From: Dehalococcoidia bacterium | GTDB lineage: Bacteria; Chloroflexota; Dehalococcoidia; Tepidiformales; Tepidiformaceae | Assembly: GCA_022827945.1 (NCBI GenBank) | Contig: JAJEIT010000032.1 | Span: 1-36,815 of the forward strand | Direction of reading: 5' to 3' | DNA: 36,815 bases | Shown here: positions 7,853 to 15,880 of the stretch, piece by piece | Position numbering within the stretch: position 1 is the first letter of the stretch | Layout: every line of letters begins with the position of its first letter | Notes under the pieces: model-generated | Told to the model about the DNA's origin: nothing | Database searches by the model: none | What the model saw: the letters and a program-made list of their open reading frames with translations, nothing else | Program-made: the position numbers and the translations under genes

Positions 7853-8274
7853 AGGTCGTAGGTTAGGCGCACGCGGCGCTTGGCGCGCCCCGCCTCCTCG
7901 ACGATGTCGCGCAGCGCGGCCGCCTCCTCGCCCAGCGACTCCGCTTCCGCGCGCCTCACGAAGACGGCCGCGCGCTCGTCCCCGACCAGCGCCCCGACAA
8001 GCGCCGCCAGGCTCGCCGCCAGCGGGCCGGCGTCCTGCCAGGCCCGCTCCAGGTTCGCCTCGTCCTCGGAGTCTTCGGCGCCGCGCTCGTAGAAGGTCGT
8101 GAGCGGCCCCATCCGCACGCCCAGATCGGCGACCCGCTCCGACAGCGCGATCAGCGGGTGGCGCGCGCCGAACCCGCGCACCGCCGCGAACGACATGAAC
8201 GCCACGAGCGCCGCGCCCTGCCCGGGCAGGGCGCCCGCGTCGCCTTCGCCCTCGACCTCGACCGTCAGCCGCAT
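7849..8274 (-). CDS. Hypothetical protein between M23 peptidase and methyltransferase
   Basis: A 141-residue acidic protein I do not recognise. It begins MRLTVEVEGEGDAG, has a small hydrophobic patch (ALVAFMSFAAV), a helical Ala/Glu-rich middle and ends RAKRRVRLTYDL. No catalytic motif or signal peptide is visible. It starts 3 nt after the M23 stop and overlaps the methyltransferase GTG by 4 bp, so it is a genuine member of this operon. Confidence 0.7.
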   Translation of the reverse strand: MRLTVEVEGEGDAGALPGQGAALVAFMSFAAVRGFGARHPLIALSERVADLGVRMGPLTTFYERGAEDSEDEANLERAWQDAGPLAASLAALVGALVGDERAAVFVRRAEAESLGEEAAALRDIVEEAGRAKRRVRLTYDL

Positions 8275-8277
8275 CGC

Positions 8278-9240
8278 CTAGAACCCGTTCCGCCCGTCGA
8301 TGAAGCGCATCGGGTCGACGAGCACGCCGTGGATGGAGATCTCCCAGTGCAGGTGGGGCGCCGTCGAAAGGCCCGAGTTGCCGACGAAGCCGATCAGCTG
8401 GCCCTTCGCCACCTCCTGCCCCTCGGCGACGGCGAAGGCGCTCAGGTGGGCGTAACCCGAGAACACGCCCCCGCCGTGATCGATGATGACCGTGTTTCCG
8501 CGCAGGGCCAGCTGTCGCGCCAGCGCCACGCGACCGCTGTTGGTGGCGGTCACGGGCGCGCCTTCGGGGGCGGCGAAGTCGGTGCCGCCGTGGTTGCCCC
8601 CCACGGGCCCGCCGTTGAAGGAACGCCGTTCCCCGAACTGGCTCGAGATCTGCCCACCGGAGGGCGAACGCCAGCGGCCCTCCCACAGCTTCTCGGGCGT
8701 GACGCCGGCGTACGTTTCGGCCAGGAGGGCGTCTTCCCGATCGCGCTCCGCCTGGTCCAGCACCGGATCGCCGGCCCCTTCCTCGTAGTAGAGGGTGGCG
8801 ACGTCCCACACGGTCTCGGCGATGGTGATCTCGTGCTCGAAGTTGCCCTCCGTGCCGTTCACCATCGTGAGCTGCACCAGCATGGTGTGCGTTCCCGGGG
8901 CGTCGAAGACGCCGATGCCGACGTAGCTGTACATGCTGAAGTCGCCCTGGGTGAGGGGATGGCGCCGGCCGAGGAAGACAACCTGGCCTTCCTCCACGCT
9001 CCCCGTGACCGACACGAGCACGGCCCCGCCCTGCGGGACCTCGCCGACGGACACGATCAGCTCGGGCGGCACGATGGCGGCCTCTGCGGTCGCCACGCCC
9101 ACACGCGGCGGCGGCGTCTCCTCGGAGGCGGGGGTCACCGTCTTGACCGTCACCCCCGAACCGCCGCCGCCCGCGCAGCCTCCCGCGAGCAGCGTCAGCG
9201 CCGCCAGCGACAGGGCCAGCCGCAATCCCGAGACGAGCAC
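8278..9240 (-). CDS. M23-family peptidase lipoprotein
   Basis: The protein has 320 residues with start GTG 9240. It opens with a hydrophobic signal ending LLAGGC, so it is a probable lipoprotein with Cys22. A beta-rich domain of about 130 residues precedes the peptidase. The LytM/M23 domain has the zinc ligands His217 and Asp221 in NHGGTDFAAP and His298 in HLHWE, plus catalytic His265 in GYAHLS. It should be an active peptidoglycan endopeptidase or a carrier-domain sensor outside the membrane. The start is the least certain part: longer in-frame ATGs exist up to 9315, but they precede the signal peptide with an uncharged tail. Confidence 0.9.
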   Translation of the reverse strand: MLVSGLRLALSLAALTLLAGGCAGGGGSGVTVKTVTPASEETPPPRVGVATAEAAIVPPELIVSVGEVPQGGAVLVSVTGSVEEGQVVFLGRRHPLTQGDFSMYSYVGIGVFDAPGTHTMLVQLTMVNGTEGNFEHEITIAETVWDVATLYYEEGAGDPVLDQAERDREDALLAETYAGVTPEKLWEGRWRSPSGGQISSQFGERRSFNGGPVGGNHGGTDFAAPEGAPVTATNSGRVALARQLALRGNTVIIDHGGGVFSGYAHLSAFAVAEGQEVAKGQLIGFVGNSGLSTAPHLHWEISIHGVLVDPMRFIDGRNGF

Positions 9241-9300
9241 GACACAAGGGTGCGCCAGCCGCCCGCCACCGTCGACCGCGCCCCGACCCTGCCACCCTGC

Positions 9301-9306
9301 TACCAT
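9301..9306 (+). promoter_or_regulatory. -10 box of the DUF302 gene (leaderless type)
   Basis: TACCAT followed by 7 nt and the ATG at 9314. No Shine-Dalgarno sequence is present. Confidence 0.45.
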
Positions 9307-9313
9307 CCCGCGC

Positions 9314-9715
9314 ATGTCAGCGTCATCCGTCGAGGAGCGCCCCTTCGCCCTGCGGCGCACCGCCAGCTTCGACTTCATCGAGGGGCTGAACCGCACGAAG
9401 GAGGCCCTGCGCGAGCAGGGCTTCGACATCGCCACCACGCTCGACGCCAGCGGCGCCCTCGGCGGCGCCTGCACCATCCTCGGGGTCTGCGACGACGACC
9501 TGCTCCGCCGCGCCCTGGAAGCCGACCCCGACGCGGGCGCGCTGCTGCCCTGCAGCGTCGCCGTCCACGCGAGCGGGGAGGGGATCGTCGTCGAGGCGGT
9601 CGACCCGATGGTCACGCTGGGCGGGGTGGGGAACGAGGCGCTCGCCGCAATCGCCGGCGAGGTGCGGGAGCGGCTCGCGAACGCGCTCGGCCGCCTGCCC
9701 GCGGGCCGCCGCTGA
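9314..9715 (+). CDS. DUF302 domain protein
   Basis: The 133-residue protein carries a DUF302 fold. The visible pattern is DFIEGLNRTKEALREQGFDI, ATTLDASGAL, ILGVCDDDLLRRALEADPDAG, then ALLPCSVAVHASGEG and VEAVDPMVTLG. The ALLPC motif with its Cys and the VDPM motif are typical of the family, whose biochemical role is unknown. It is divergent from the M23 operon. The ATG at 9314 follows a TACCAT box by 7 nt. The frame upstream is antisense of the M23 gene and is not part of this protein. Confidence 0.85.
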   Translation: MSASSVEERPFALRRTASFDFIEGLNRTKEALREQGFDIATTLDASGALGGACTILGVCDDDLLRRALEADPDAGALLPCSVAVHASGEGIVVEAVDPMVTLGGVGNEALAAIAGEVRERLANALGRLPAGRR

Positions 9716-9738
9716 CGCCTGTGTTGGTGGGGGAAGGC

Positions 9739-9815
9739 TGGTCGGGGTGCCCGGATTTGAACCGGGGACCTCTTCGTCCCGAACGAAGCACTCTACCTGG
9801 CTGAGCTACACCCCG
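9739..9815 (-). tRNA. tRNA-Pro (CGG)
   Basis: Read on the minus strand, a 77-nt cloverleaf starts CGGGGTG and ends CACCCCG-A-CCA, with CCA encoded. The D stem is GCTC/GAGT. The anticodon stem is CTTCG/CGAAG around loop TTCGGGA, giving anticodon CGG. The T arm is CCCGG-TTCAAAT-CCGGG. CGGGGTGTAGC at the 5' end is the usual bacterial tRNA-Pro opening. Confidence 0.95.
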
Positions 9816-9826
9816 AGCGAACTCCC

Positions 9827-9832
9827 AGAATA
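9827..9832 (-). promoter_or_regulatory. Probable -10 box of tRNA-Pro
   Basis: TATTCT on the minus strand, 11 nt ahead of the mature tRNA 5' end. Confidence 0.4.
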
Positions 9833-9876
9833 GCGCCGCCGCCCCTACCCGTCGCCCCCTGCGCGCTCCGCTCTCC

Positions 9877-9910
9877 TAGACTACGCCCGCGGGCCGCCGG
9901 CCCGGGGAGG
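9877..9910 (+). promoter_or_regulatory. SDR promoter and 5' leader with hairpin and ribosome site
   Basis: TAGACT at 9877-9882 is a -10 candidate. About 8 nt later comes a tight hairpin, CGGGCC-GCC-GGCCCG (9890-9904), which runs straight into GGGGAGG (9904-9910), a strong Shine-Dalgarno sequence 5 nt before the ATG. This is one of the few genes here with a clear leader. The hairpin abuts the ribosome site and could affect initiation. Confidence 0.45.
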
Positions 9911-9915
9911 ATCCG

Positions 9916-10743
9916 ATGAGCGAGCGCGAAGCAGTCGAGCGCCCGGAGAACATGAGCGAGCGCGAAGCAGCCCGGCGTTTCGAGGGCAAGGTCGTCGTCA
10001 TCACCGGCGCAGCCGGCGGCATCGGCCGCGCCACCTGCGTGCGGCTCGCCCGGGAGGGCGCGCGCATCGTCGCCGTCGACCTCGCGGGAAGCGACCTCGC
10101 CGGCGCTGTCGAGGCGGTCGAGGGCGCCGGCGGCGAGGCCATCGCCGTCCCCACCGACGTGACCGTCTGGGACGACCACCAGCGCTACGTGCGCGAGGCA
10201 GTCGACAACTTCGGCGGCATCGACGGGTTCTTCAACAACGCGGGCATCGAGGGCGTGGTCACCCCCCTCACCGACTACCCCGAGGACATGTTCGACAAGG
10301 TTCTCGACGTCAACGTGAAAGGCGTCTGGCTGGGGCTGAAGGCGGTCGCCCCGGCGATGCGCGCGCGTGGGGGAGGCGCCGTCGTCAACACCGCCTCCAC
10401 CGCCGGGCTGGGCGGCACGCCCCACCTCGTCGCCTACGGGGCGAGCAAGCACGCCGTCATCGGCATCACGCGCACGGCCGCGCTCGAGTTCGCCCGCGAC
10501 AACATCCGCGTGAACGCCATCTGCCCCGCGCCCATCGAGACGCGCATGATGCGTTCCATCGAGCGGGGCGGCGATCCCGACGACCCCGAGGGCCGCTACC
10601 GCGACATCGCCGCGGGCCTGCCCCTGCGCCGCTACGGCGAGCCCCACGAGGTGGCCGCCCTGGCCGCCTTCCTCCTGAGCGACGAGTCATCCTTCATGAC
10701 GGGCGCCTACTACCAGGTCGACGGCGGCTCCAAGGCGCGCTAG
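9916..10743 (+). CDS. Short-chain dehydrogenase/reductase (classical SDR)
   Basis: The 275-residue NAD(P)-dependent oxidoreductase has the glycine motif TGAAGGIG at 30-37, Asp55 after beta-2 (which favours NAD), NNAG at 107-110, catalytic Ser161, and Tyr174-x-x-x-Lys178. It ends in the usual VDGG. The substrate cannot be told. The N-terminus is odd: the first 19 nt, ATGAGCGAGCGCGAAGCAG, recur exactly 36 bp later, so MSEREA appears twice and two in-frame starts exist. The first has the better ribosome site. A ghost of this gene's 3' end is found at 13221. Confidence 0.93.
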   Translation: MSEREAVERPENMSEREAARRFEGKVVVITGAAGGIGRATCVRLAREGARIVAVDLAGSDLAGAVEAVEGAGGEAIAVPTDVTVWDDHQRYVREAVDNFGGIDGFFNNAGIEGVVTPLTDYPEDMFDKVLDVNVKGVWLGLKAVAPAMRARGGGAVVNTASTAGLGGTPHLVAYGASKHAVIGITRTAALEFARDNIRVNAICPAPIETRMMRSIERGGDPDDPEGRYRDIAAGLPLRRYGEPHEVAALAAFLLSDESSFMTGAYYQVDGGSKAR

Positions 10744-10757
10744 GGCGCCTATTCCTG

Positions 10758-13136
10758 CTACTCCTCGATGGTGATCTTGACGATCACGCTCCTGGAGTCC
10801 GAGACGAAGAGCGCGCCGTCGGGAGCCACGACGAGACTCGTTGGATCGATGCCTTCATCCGCGACGATCGAGATGACCCCATCGCGCGTCACCCTGAGAA
10901 CGCGGTTGTAGCCGCTATCGACAACATAGAGTTCGCCGTCCGGACCCACCCCGATGGCGGACAGGAAGGCCGAGAACGCTCCCCCGTACCGGTGGCTGGG
11001 CGTGCTGACGACGGGCGCGACCTCGCCGCCGCGATCGATCCTGTGGATCGTTCTATTGCCGTCAGTCAGGAAGATGACACCCTCGCTGTCGACGGCGATC
11101 CCCTTGGGCGAATGAAAGCTGGCGATGGTGGAAACCTGGCCATCCGGGGTGAGGCGTTGGAGGGGACCATACGGAGAGTCGGCGACAAGCAGGTTGCCCT
11201 CACCGTCGAAGGCAAGCGTACGGGGCGCCAGGAACCGATCCCCGGCGCCCGCGACGGTCGTGACCGAGCAACCGGCGTCAATCCGGCGAATGAGGTCCGA
11301 CCCTCGTTCGGACACATAGATCATGCCGGTGTCGTCCACGGCCACGCCCACCGGAGAGTCGAACCGGGCGTCCTTGCACGGTCCGTCGAGTACTCCCGCG
11401 CCGTGGCCGCCCGCGATCGTGGTCACGACTCCATCCGGGTCGACGCGCCGGATTGCGTGGTTCAGGGTGTCGGCAACGATGAGGTTGCCGCGGCGATCAA
11501 ACGCAAGCTGGTCGGGCAGCGTGAACCTGGCCTGGTCGGCGGGACCGTCCACCAATCCCTGGCCGCCTTGCCCGGAGAAGACGCTGACTCGCACACCAGC
11601 CACGCGCGGCAGCTCCTCGAAGTCCGCGAGCGGGATGTCGCCAAACTCCGCCTCACCACGGTCGGGCAGGATCCTGCGAACCACCCTGCCATCCTGGTCG
11701 GACACGACGAGGGCGCCGTTCGGCGCCAGCGCCAACGCCTGCGGCGCGTGGAAGAGCGCGTGCCCGCGCGGACCCTGGACATGGCCCGGCTCGCCTGTGC
11801 CGGCTACTCCCCGGAACTCACCCTCCGGCGTCAGCCGGACGATCTGATGCGCACCCGTGTTGGCGATGTAGACAACGCCCGCGCCGGTTACCGCCAGCCC
11901 ATCGGGACTGGCCAGCGTTCCGCCCAGTGCCGGATACCTTCCCTGGTAGAGGGTCGAGACCATGCCGGAAGTGTCGATCTTTCGAATGGTGAAGGCCGCC
12001 TCACGCGAGTGAATCGAACCTCGATTATCATCAATCAGGTAGACGTTGCCGGCGTCATCCACGGCGATGCCCCGGAGCCCCTGGAACTGCGCGCCGGCCT
12101 TTGGACCATCGCGCCAGCCATGCCCGTTGTCTCCGGCGAACGTCGAAACCCAGCCTGACGCCGAAAGGCGCCTGACGGCGTAATGCTCAGTGATGTACAG
12201 GTCGCCATACGCGTCCAGGGCAAGTTTGCGCGGGTTGTCGAGCACCGCCTGCAGGGCAGGGCCGTCCCGGGTTTCCCGGGGCCCGCCGTCGGACCGGTCG
12301 CTTCCCGCGACCGTCGACACGGTGCCATCCGGCGAGATCTTGCGGATACGGTCATTCCCGCTGTCGGCGACATAGATAGCGCCGTCCGCACCTACCGCAA
12401 CGTCGGCGGGGAACCTGAACCGGGCAGTCTCCGCGGGACCATCCTGCAAACCACGCCCGCTGGCGCCGGCGATTGTGCTCACCGTTCCATCGGGCGCGAT
12501 CCTGCGGATGGCGTGGTTGTAGTAGTCCGCAACGACCACCCCGCCGTCGCGCTCGACGGCCAGCCCGAGTTTCCCGTACTCAAGTCTCCCGCCACCAAAG
12601 CGCGCCGTTCGCCCGCTCCCGTCGACATACCCCCAGACCCCCGGCGAGCCGGCCACGGTCGACACCGGGGATTCCGGATACGGAACATCGAGCGTGATGT
12701 CGCCGTAGCGGAACCTTCCGCCGGAGCTCAGACCGTCATCCAGCGCCAGCGGGATCGTGCCCAGTGTGCGCCACGAGCCGCCCTCGGGCCGGGCGCTGAT
12801 GTAGATCCGGGCGCTGTCGTACACGTCCTGCCAGACGCGCACCTCCACGGTGACCGGCACCGCCCGGTTCGCCAGCGGCACGTCGACGTCGATATCGCCG
12901 TAGCGGTACTGACCCGTCGAGCTGACGCCGTCGTCCAGCGGCAGGGGGATGGTGCCCAGCGTCCGCCACGAGCCCGTGGCCGGGCGGGCGCTCACGTAGA
13001 TGTCGAGCTCATCCCCTACGTCCTGCCAGACCCGCACCTCGACCCGGACCGTGCCGGGGTCGCCCTGCGCCGCTCCGGGCGCCAGCACCGCAAGCCCCAG
13101 CAGGATGCCAACGGCTGCGACAGCCAGCCTTCTCAC
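10758..13136 (-). CDS. Secreted double NHL-propeller protein, paralogue 1
   Basis: The protein has 792 residues from GTG 13136 (VRRLAVAAV). A signal peptide ends near PGAAQG. Two copies of a ~60-residue module follow, each starting VEVRVWQDV and containing SWRTLGTIPL and a YRYGDI- or FRYGDI-type end. The rest is twelve NHL/SMP-30-like repeats of the type VSTVAG, DGPA--ARF, P-GVAVD, G-IYVADS and RIRKISPDG. A break after the sixth suggests two six-bladed propellers. NHL propellers bind ligands or carbohydrate, or act as scaffolds; no enzyme residues can be claimed. The longer start is a TTG in a region that instead fits a promoter and mini-ORF. It is intact and has the same orientation as its two paralogues. 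Confidence 0.88.
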   Translation of the reverse strand: MRRLAVAAVGILLGLAVLAPGAAQGDPGTVRVEVRVWQDVGDELDIYVSARPATGSWRTLGTIPLPLDDGVSSTGQYRYGDIDVDVPLANRAVPVTVEVRVWQDVYDSARIYISARPEGGSWRTLGTIPLALDDGLSSGGRFRYGDITLDVPYPESPVSTVAGSPGVWGYVDGSGRTARFGGGRLEYGKLGLAVERDGGVVVADYYNHAIRRIAPDGTVSTIAGASGRGLQDGPAETARFRFPADVAVGADGAIYVADSGNDRIRKISPDGTVSTVAGSDRSDGGPRETRDGPALQAVLDNPRKLALDAYGDLYITEHYAVRRLSASGWVSTFAGDNGHGWRDGPKAGAQFQGLRGIAVDDAGNVYLIDDNRGSIHSREAAFTIRKIDTSGMVSTLYQGRYPALGGTLASPDGLAVTGAGVVYIANTGAHQIVRLTPEGEFRGVAGTGEPGHVQGPRGHALFHAPQALALAPNGALVVSDQDGRVVRRILPDRGEAEFGDIPLADFEELPRVAGVRVSVFSGQGGQGLVDGPADQARFTLPDQLAFDRRGNLIVADTLNHAIRRVDPDGVVTTIAGGHGAGVLDGPCKDARFDSPVGVAVDDTGMIYVSERGSDLIRRIDAGCSVTTVAGAGDRFLAPRTLAFDGEGNLLVADSPYGPLQRLTPDGQVSTIASFHSPKGIAVDSEGVIFLTDGNRTIHRIDRGGEVAPVVSTPSHRYGGAFSAFLSAIGVGPDGELYVVDSGYNRVLRVTRDGVISIVADEGIDPTSLVVAPDGALFVSDSRSVIVKITIEE

Positions 13137-13156
13137 GCACCACCCCGACGAGGCAT
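13133..13156 (-). CDS. Seven-residue leader mini-ORF before NHL paralogue 1
   Basis: ATG 13156 opens MPRRGGA followed by TGA, which overlaps the main GTG start as GTGA. A TATGGT box (13164-13169) ends 7 nt before this ATG, the same spacing seen at other leaderless genes. The mini-ORF also contains GGGGTGG, which may act as ribosome site for the main gene. The same design recurs in both other paralogues. Confidence 0.4.
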   Translation of the reverse strand: MPRRGGA

Positions 13157-13220
13157 CCGCGCGACCATAACGCAAACGTGGCAGGAAGGTATCGGGATGG
13201 GCGCCACGGGCTGGAAGAGG

Positions 13221-13263
13221 GGCGCGCTACTACCAGGTCGACGGCCGCTCGAAGGCGCTAGGG
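13221..13263 (+). pseudogene. Ghost of the SDR gene 3' end
   Basis: These 43 bp resemble 10702-10744, the last codons of the SDR gene (CTACTACCAGGTCGACGG is shared exactly, then CGCTCGAAGGCGCTAGGG against GGCTCCAAGGCGCGCTAGGG). No SDR body is attached. It lies just beyond NHL paralogue 2's stop, as the real SDR end lies just beyond paralogue 1's. It marks the edge of an old tandem duplication. Its TAG shares CTAG with the paralogue 2 stop. Confidence 0.8.
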
Positions 13264-15816
13264 ACCCTCCGCCTGCGCGTCCCCGAACGTGATCTTCCGG
13301 ATTGTGTTGCCGCCGGCATCCGACACGAGAAGAGAGCCGTCGGGCAGGACCAGAATCCCGTGGGGGCTGCCAAGCCGGTCCGCGACGATGGACAACTCCC
13401 CTTCCCGCGTGACCCTGACGACCCTCCCGTAATCCGGGTCAGCCACGTAGAGCGCGCCGTCCGCCCCGACCGCAATCCCGACAATGAAGGGGGAGAGCGC
13501 GCCCCCGTAGCGGCGGTCCGGGGTCTGGACCACCGTCGAGACGTAGCCGGTTTCGTCGATCATGCGAATGGCGCTGTTGCTCTCGGTGAAGAAGACGATC
13601 CCTTCGTCGTCGACCGCAATCCCGTCGGGAAGGGCGAAGAGGGCCGCGTGACTGTGTCCGTCCCGGCTCCCGGGATTGTAGGCACTGGCATTGGCCCCGC
13701 TCGGCGGGCCAGCGATCGTGGAGACGCGGCCATCGGGGGAGAGCCGCCGGATGAGGTTGTTGATGTGGTCGGCGATGAACAGGTTCCCTTCACGGTCAAA
13801 GGCGAGCGCGCCGGGACTGCGGAACCGGGCCTCGGCAGCCGGTCCGTCTCGAAAGCCGCCCGTATCGCGTTCGTCCGTTCCGAAGTCGGTTGCGCCGCCG
13901 GCAACCGTCGTGACGACGCAGCTGCCGGAGATGGTGCGAATCCGGTGGTTTCTCGTATCCGCCACGTAGATGAGGCCATCCTGGTCCACCGCCACTCCCC
14001 GCGGCTCCCTGAACAGCGCCTCGGAACAGGCTCCTTCCCGCAGGCCCTCCCCACCTCCTCCCGCCACCGTGGTGACTGTCCCGTCGGGGGCAATACGCCG
14101 GATGGCGTCGTTGCCCGAGTCGGCGACAATGACGCTGCCGTCGGGCTCAAGCGCCATTCCCCATGGCCGGTAGAAGAGCGCTTCAGCGGCCGGGCCGTCC
14201 TCGAACCTGGGCACCCCGCCGAACTTGGCCCCGGGCTTCCCCGCATAGACCTCCACGGTTACGCCCCGCACTCGCGGGATCCCCTCGGCCCCGGCGGTTT
14301 CAAGTCCCGGCGTTCCGAGCACGTTGTCTCCAAGGGCGACCCTGCGGATGACGTTGTTCCCTTCGTCGGCCACGACCAGAACGCCGGCCACCGAAACGGT
14401 TAGCGCGCCGGGCAGGTTGAAGAGCGCCTCGTCGAGGGCGCCGTCCGTGTAGCCAGGCTCGCCCGTGCCCGCCACCGCCCGGAGGTTCCCGCTGCTGGTA
14501 AGCCGGACGATCTGGTGCCGGCCGGTATTGGCGATGTAGATGAGGCCATCGCCGGCGACGGCGAGCCCCACCGGATACGCGAGCGCTCCCCCGTGGGCGG
14601 CGGGGACATCCCGATAGAGCGTGGACACGGTTCCATCGGTGTCGATGGCGCGGATCGCGATTCCCGGGTCGGCATTCGGCAAGTACCGATTGTCGATGAC
14701 GTAGATCCTTCCCTCGTCGTCGATGTCGATCGCGAGCAGACTGAAGAACCGGGCGTGCGCGGCAGGACCGTCCCGGTAGCCGAGCTCGGATCCCCCGGCG
14801 AAGGTCGAAACCCACCCCGATGGCGATATCCGCCTGATGCGCCGATGTTGGTCGATCACATACAGGTCGCCGAGGTCGTCAATCGCGATACCGTGGGGAA
14901 AGGCGAATCTCGCTTCCGCGCCCGGACCGTCGGCGAACTCCCCCCACGCGCCATCTTCGTAAGGATGCCCGTAGATGGGACCGCTGCCCGCGACCGTCGT
15001 CACCATCCCATCGGGTGCGATCTTGCGGATGCGGTGGCCGTAGGAGTCGGCGACGTAGATCGAGCCGTCGCCCGCGATGGCCACGTCCGTCGGGCCGGCG
15101 AACTGCGCCTCGTCGGCGGGACCGTCGCGCACGCCCTTGCCGTTGCCGCCGGCGATCGTGGTCACGGTGCCATCGGGGGCGATACGGCGAATGGCGCGGC
15201 TCTCGCGATCCGCCACGACGACACTGCCGTCGCGGTCCCCCTCCAGTCCCAGGCCCAGGTCTTCGTAGTAGCGGCCGAACCGCGCCTCACTCCCGGGCCC
15301 GTCCCGGTACCCGCGCACCCCCGGCTGCCCCGCGAGGGTCGTCACGGCCGCGTCGGGCGGCGGGACGTCCAGGGAGACGTCGCCAAACCGGAACCGCCCC
15401 GTCGAACTAAGGCCGTCGTCCAGCAGGAGGCGAATGGTGCCCAGCGTTCGCCAGTCGCCACCCGCCGGCCGGGCGCTGATGTAGATGCGGGCGCCATCGC
15501 GCACGTCCTGCCAGACGCGCACCTCCACGGTCGCCGGCGACGCCCGGTTCGCCAGCGGCACCTCGAGGGCGATGTCCCCATAGCGGTACTGACCCGTCGA
15601 GCTGACGCCGTCGTCCAGCGGCAGGGGGATGGTGCCCAGCGTCCGCCACGAGCCCGTGGACGGGCGGGCGCTCACGTAGATGTCGAGCTCATCGCCGACG
15701 TCCTGCCAGACCCGCACCTCGACCCGGACCGTGCCCGGGTTGCCCTGCGCCGCCCCGGGCGCCAGCACCGCGAGCCCAAGCAGGATGCCGACGGACGTCA
15801 CGGCCAGCCTTCTCAC
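13258..15816 (-). CDS. Secreted double NHL-propeller protein, paralogue 2
   Basis: The protein has 852 residues from GTG 15816 (VRRLAVTSV). The layout matches paralogue 1: signal peptide, two VEVRVWQDV modules, and twelve NHL-type repeats in two sets of six. Blades read for instance VTTIAGGNGKGVRDGP, DVAIAGDGSIYVADS and RIRKIAPDG. Signal peptide and first module are nearly identical to paralogue 1 at the DNA level (VSSTGQYRYGDI in both), while propeller blades have diverged. This suggests recent duplication or gene conversion of the 5' part. The length difference comes from longer inter-blade loops. The stop codon lies inside the SDR ghost. Confidence 0.88.
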   Translation of the reverse strand: MRRLAVTSVGILLGLAVLAPGAAQGNPGTVRVEVRVWQDVGDELDIYVSARPSTGSWRTLGTIPLPLDDGVSSTGQYRYGDIALEVPLANRASPATVEVRVWQDVRDGARIYISARPAGGDWRTLGTIRLLLDDGLSSTGRFRFGDVSLDVPPPDAAVTTLAGQPGVRGYRDGPGSEARFGRYYEDLGLGLEGDRDGSVVVADRESRAIRRIAPDGTVTTIAGGNGKGVRDGPADEAQFAGPTDVAIAGDGSIYVADSYGHRIRKIAPDGMVTTVAGSGPIYGHPYEDGAWGEFADGPGAEARFAFPHGIAIDDLGDLYVIDQHRRIRRISPSGWVSTFAGGSELGYRDGPAAHARFFSLLAIDIDDEGRIYVIDNRYLPNADPGIAIRAIDTDGTVSTLYRDVPAAHGGALAYPVGLAVAGDGLIYIANTGRHQIVRLTSSGNLRAVAGTGEPGYTDGALDEALFNLPGALTVSVAGVLVVADEGNNVIRRVALGDNVLGTPGLETAGAEGIPRVRGVTVEVYAGKPGAKFGGVPRFEDGPAAEALFYRPWGMALEPDGSVIVADSGNDAIRRIAPDGTVTTVAGGGGEGLREGACSEALFREPRGVAVDQDGLIYVADTRNHRIRTISGSCVVTTVAGGATDFGTDERDTGGFRDGPAAEARFRSPGALAFDREGNLFIADHINNLIRRLSPDGRVSTIAGPPSGANASAYNPGSRDGHSHAALFALPDGIAVDDEGIVFFTESNSAIRMIDETGYVSTVVQTPDRRYGGALSPFIVGIAVGADGALYVADPDYGRVVRVTREGELSIVADRLGSPHGILVLPDGSLLVSDAGGNTIRKITFGDAQAEGP

Positions 15817-15836
15817 GCACCACCCCGACCAGGCAT
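15813..15836 (-). CDS. Seven-residue leader mini-ORF before NHL paralogue 2
   Basis: ATG 15836 encodes MPGRGGA and stops at a TGA overlapping the main GTG (GTGA). A TATGGT box (15844-15849) lies 7 nt upstream of the ATG. Confidence 0.4.
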   Translation of the reverse strand: MPGRGGA

Positions 15837-15880
15837 CCGCGCGACCATAACGCAAACGTGGCGGGCATTACCCCACCCGG

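Noticed and set aside
8158-9804. Plus-strand frame over the M23 operon ending in a GCPDLNRGP segment
   Set aside because: The ending is the classic artefact of translating a tRNA on the opposite strand; the rest is antisense.
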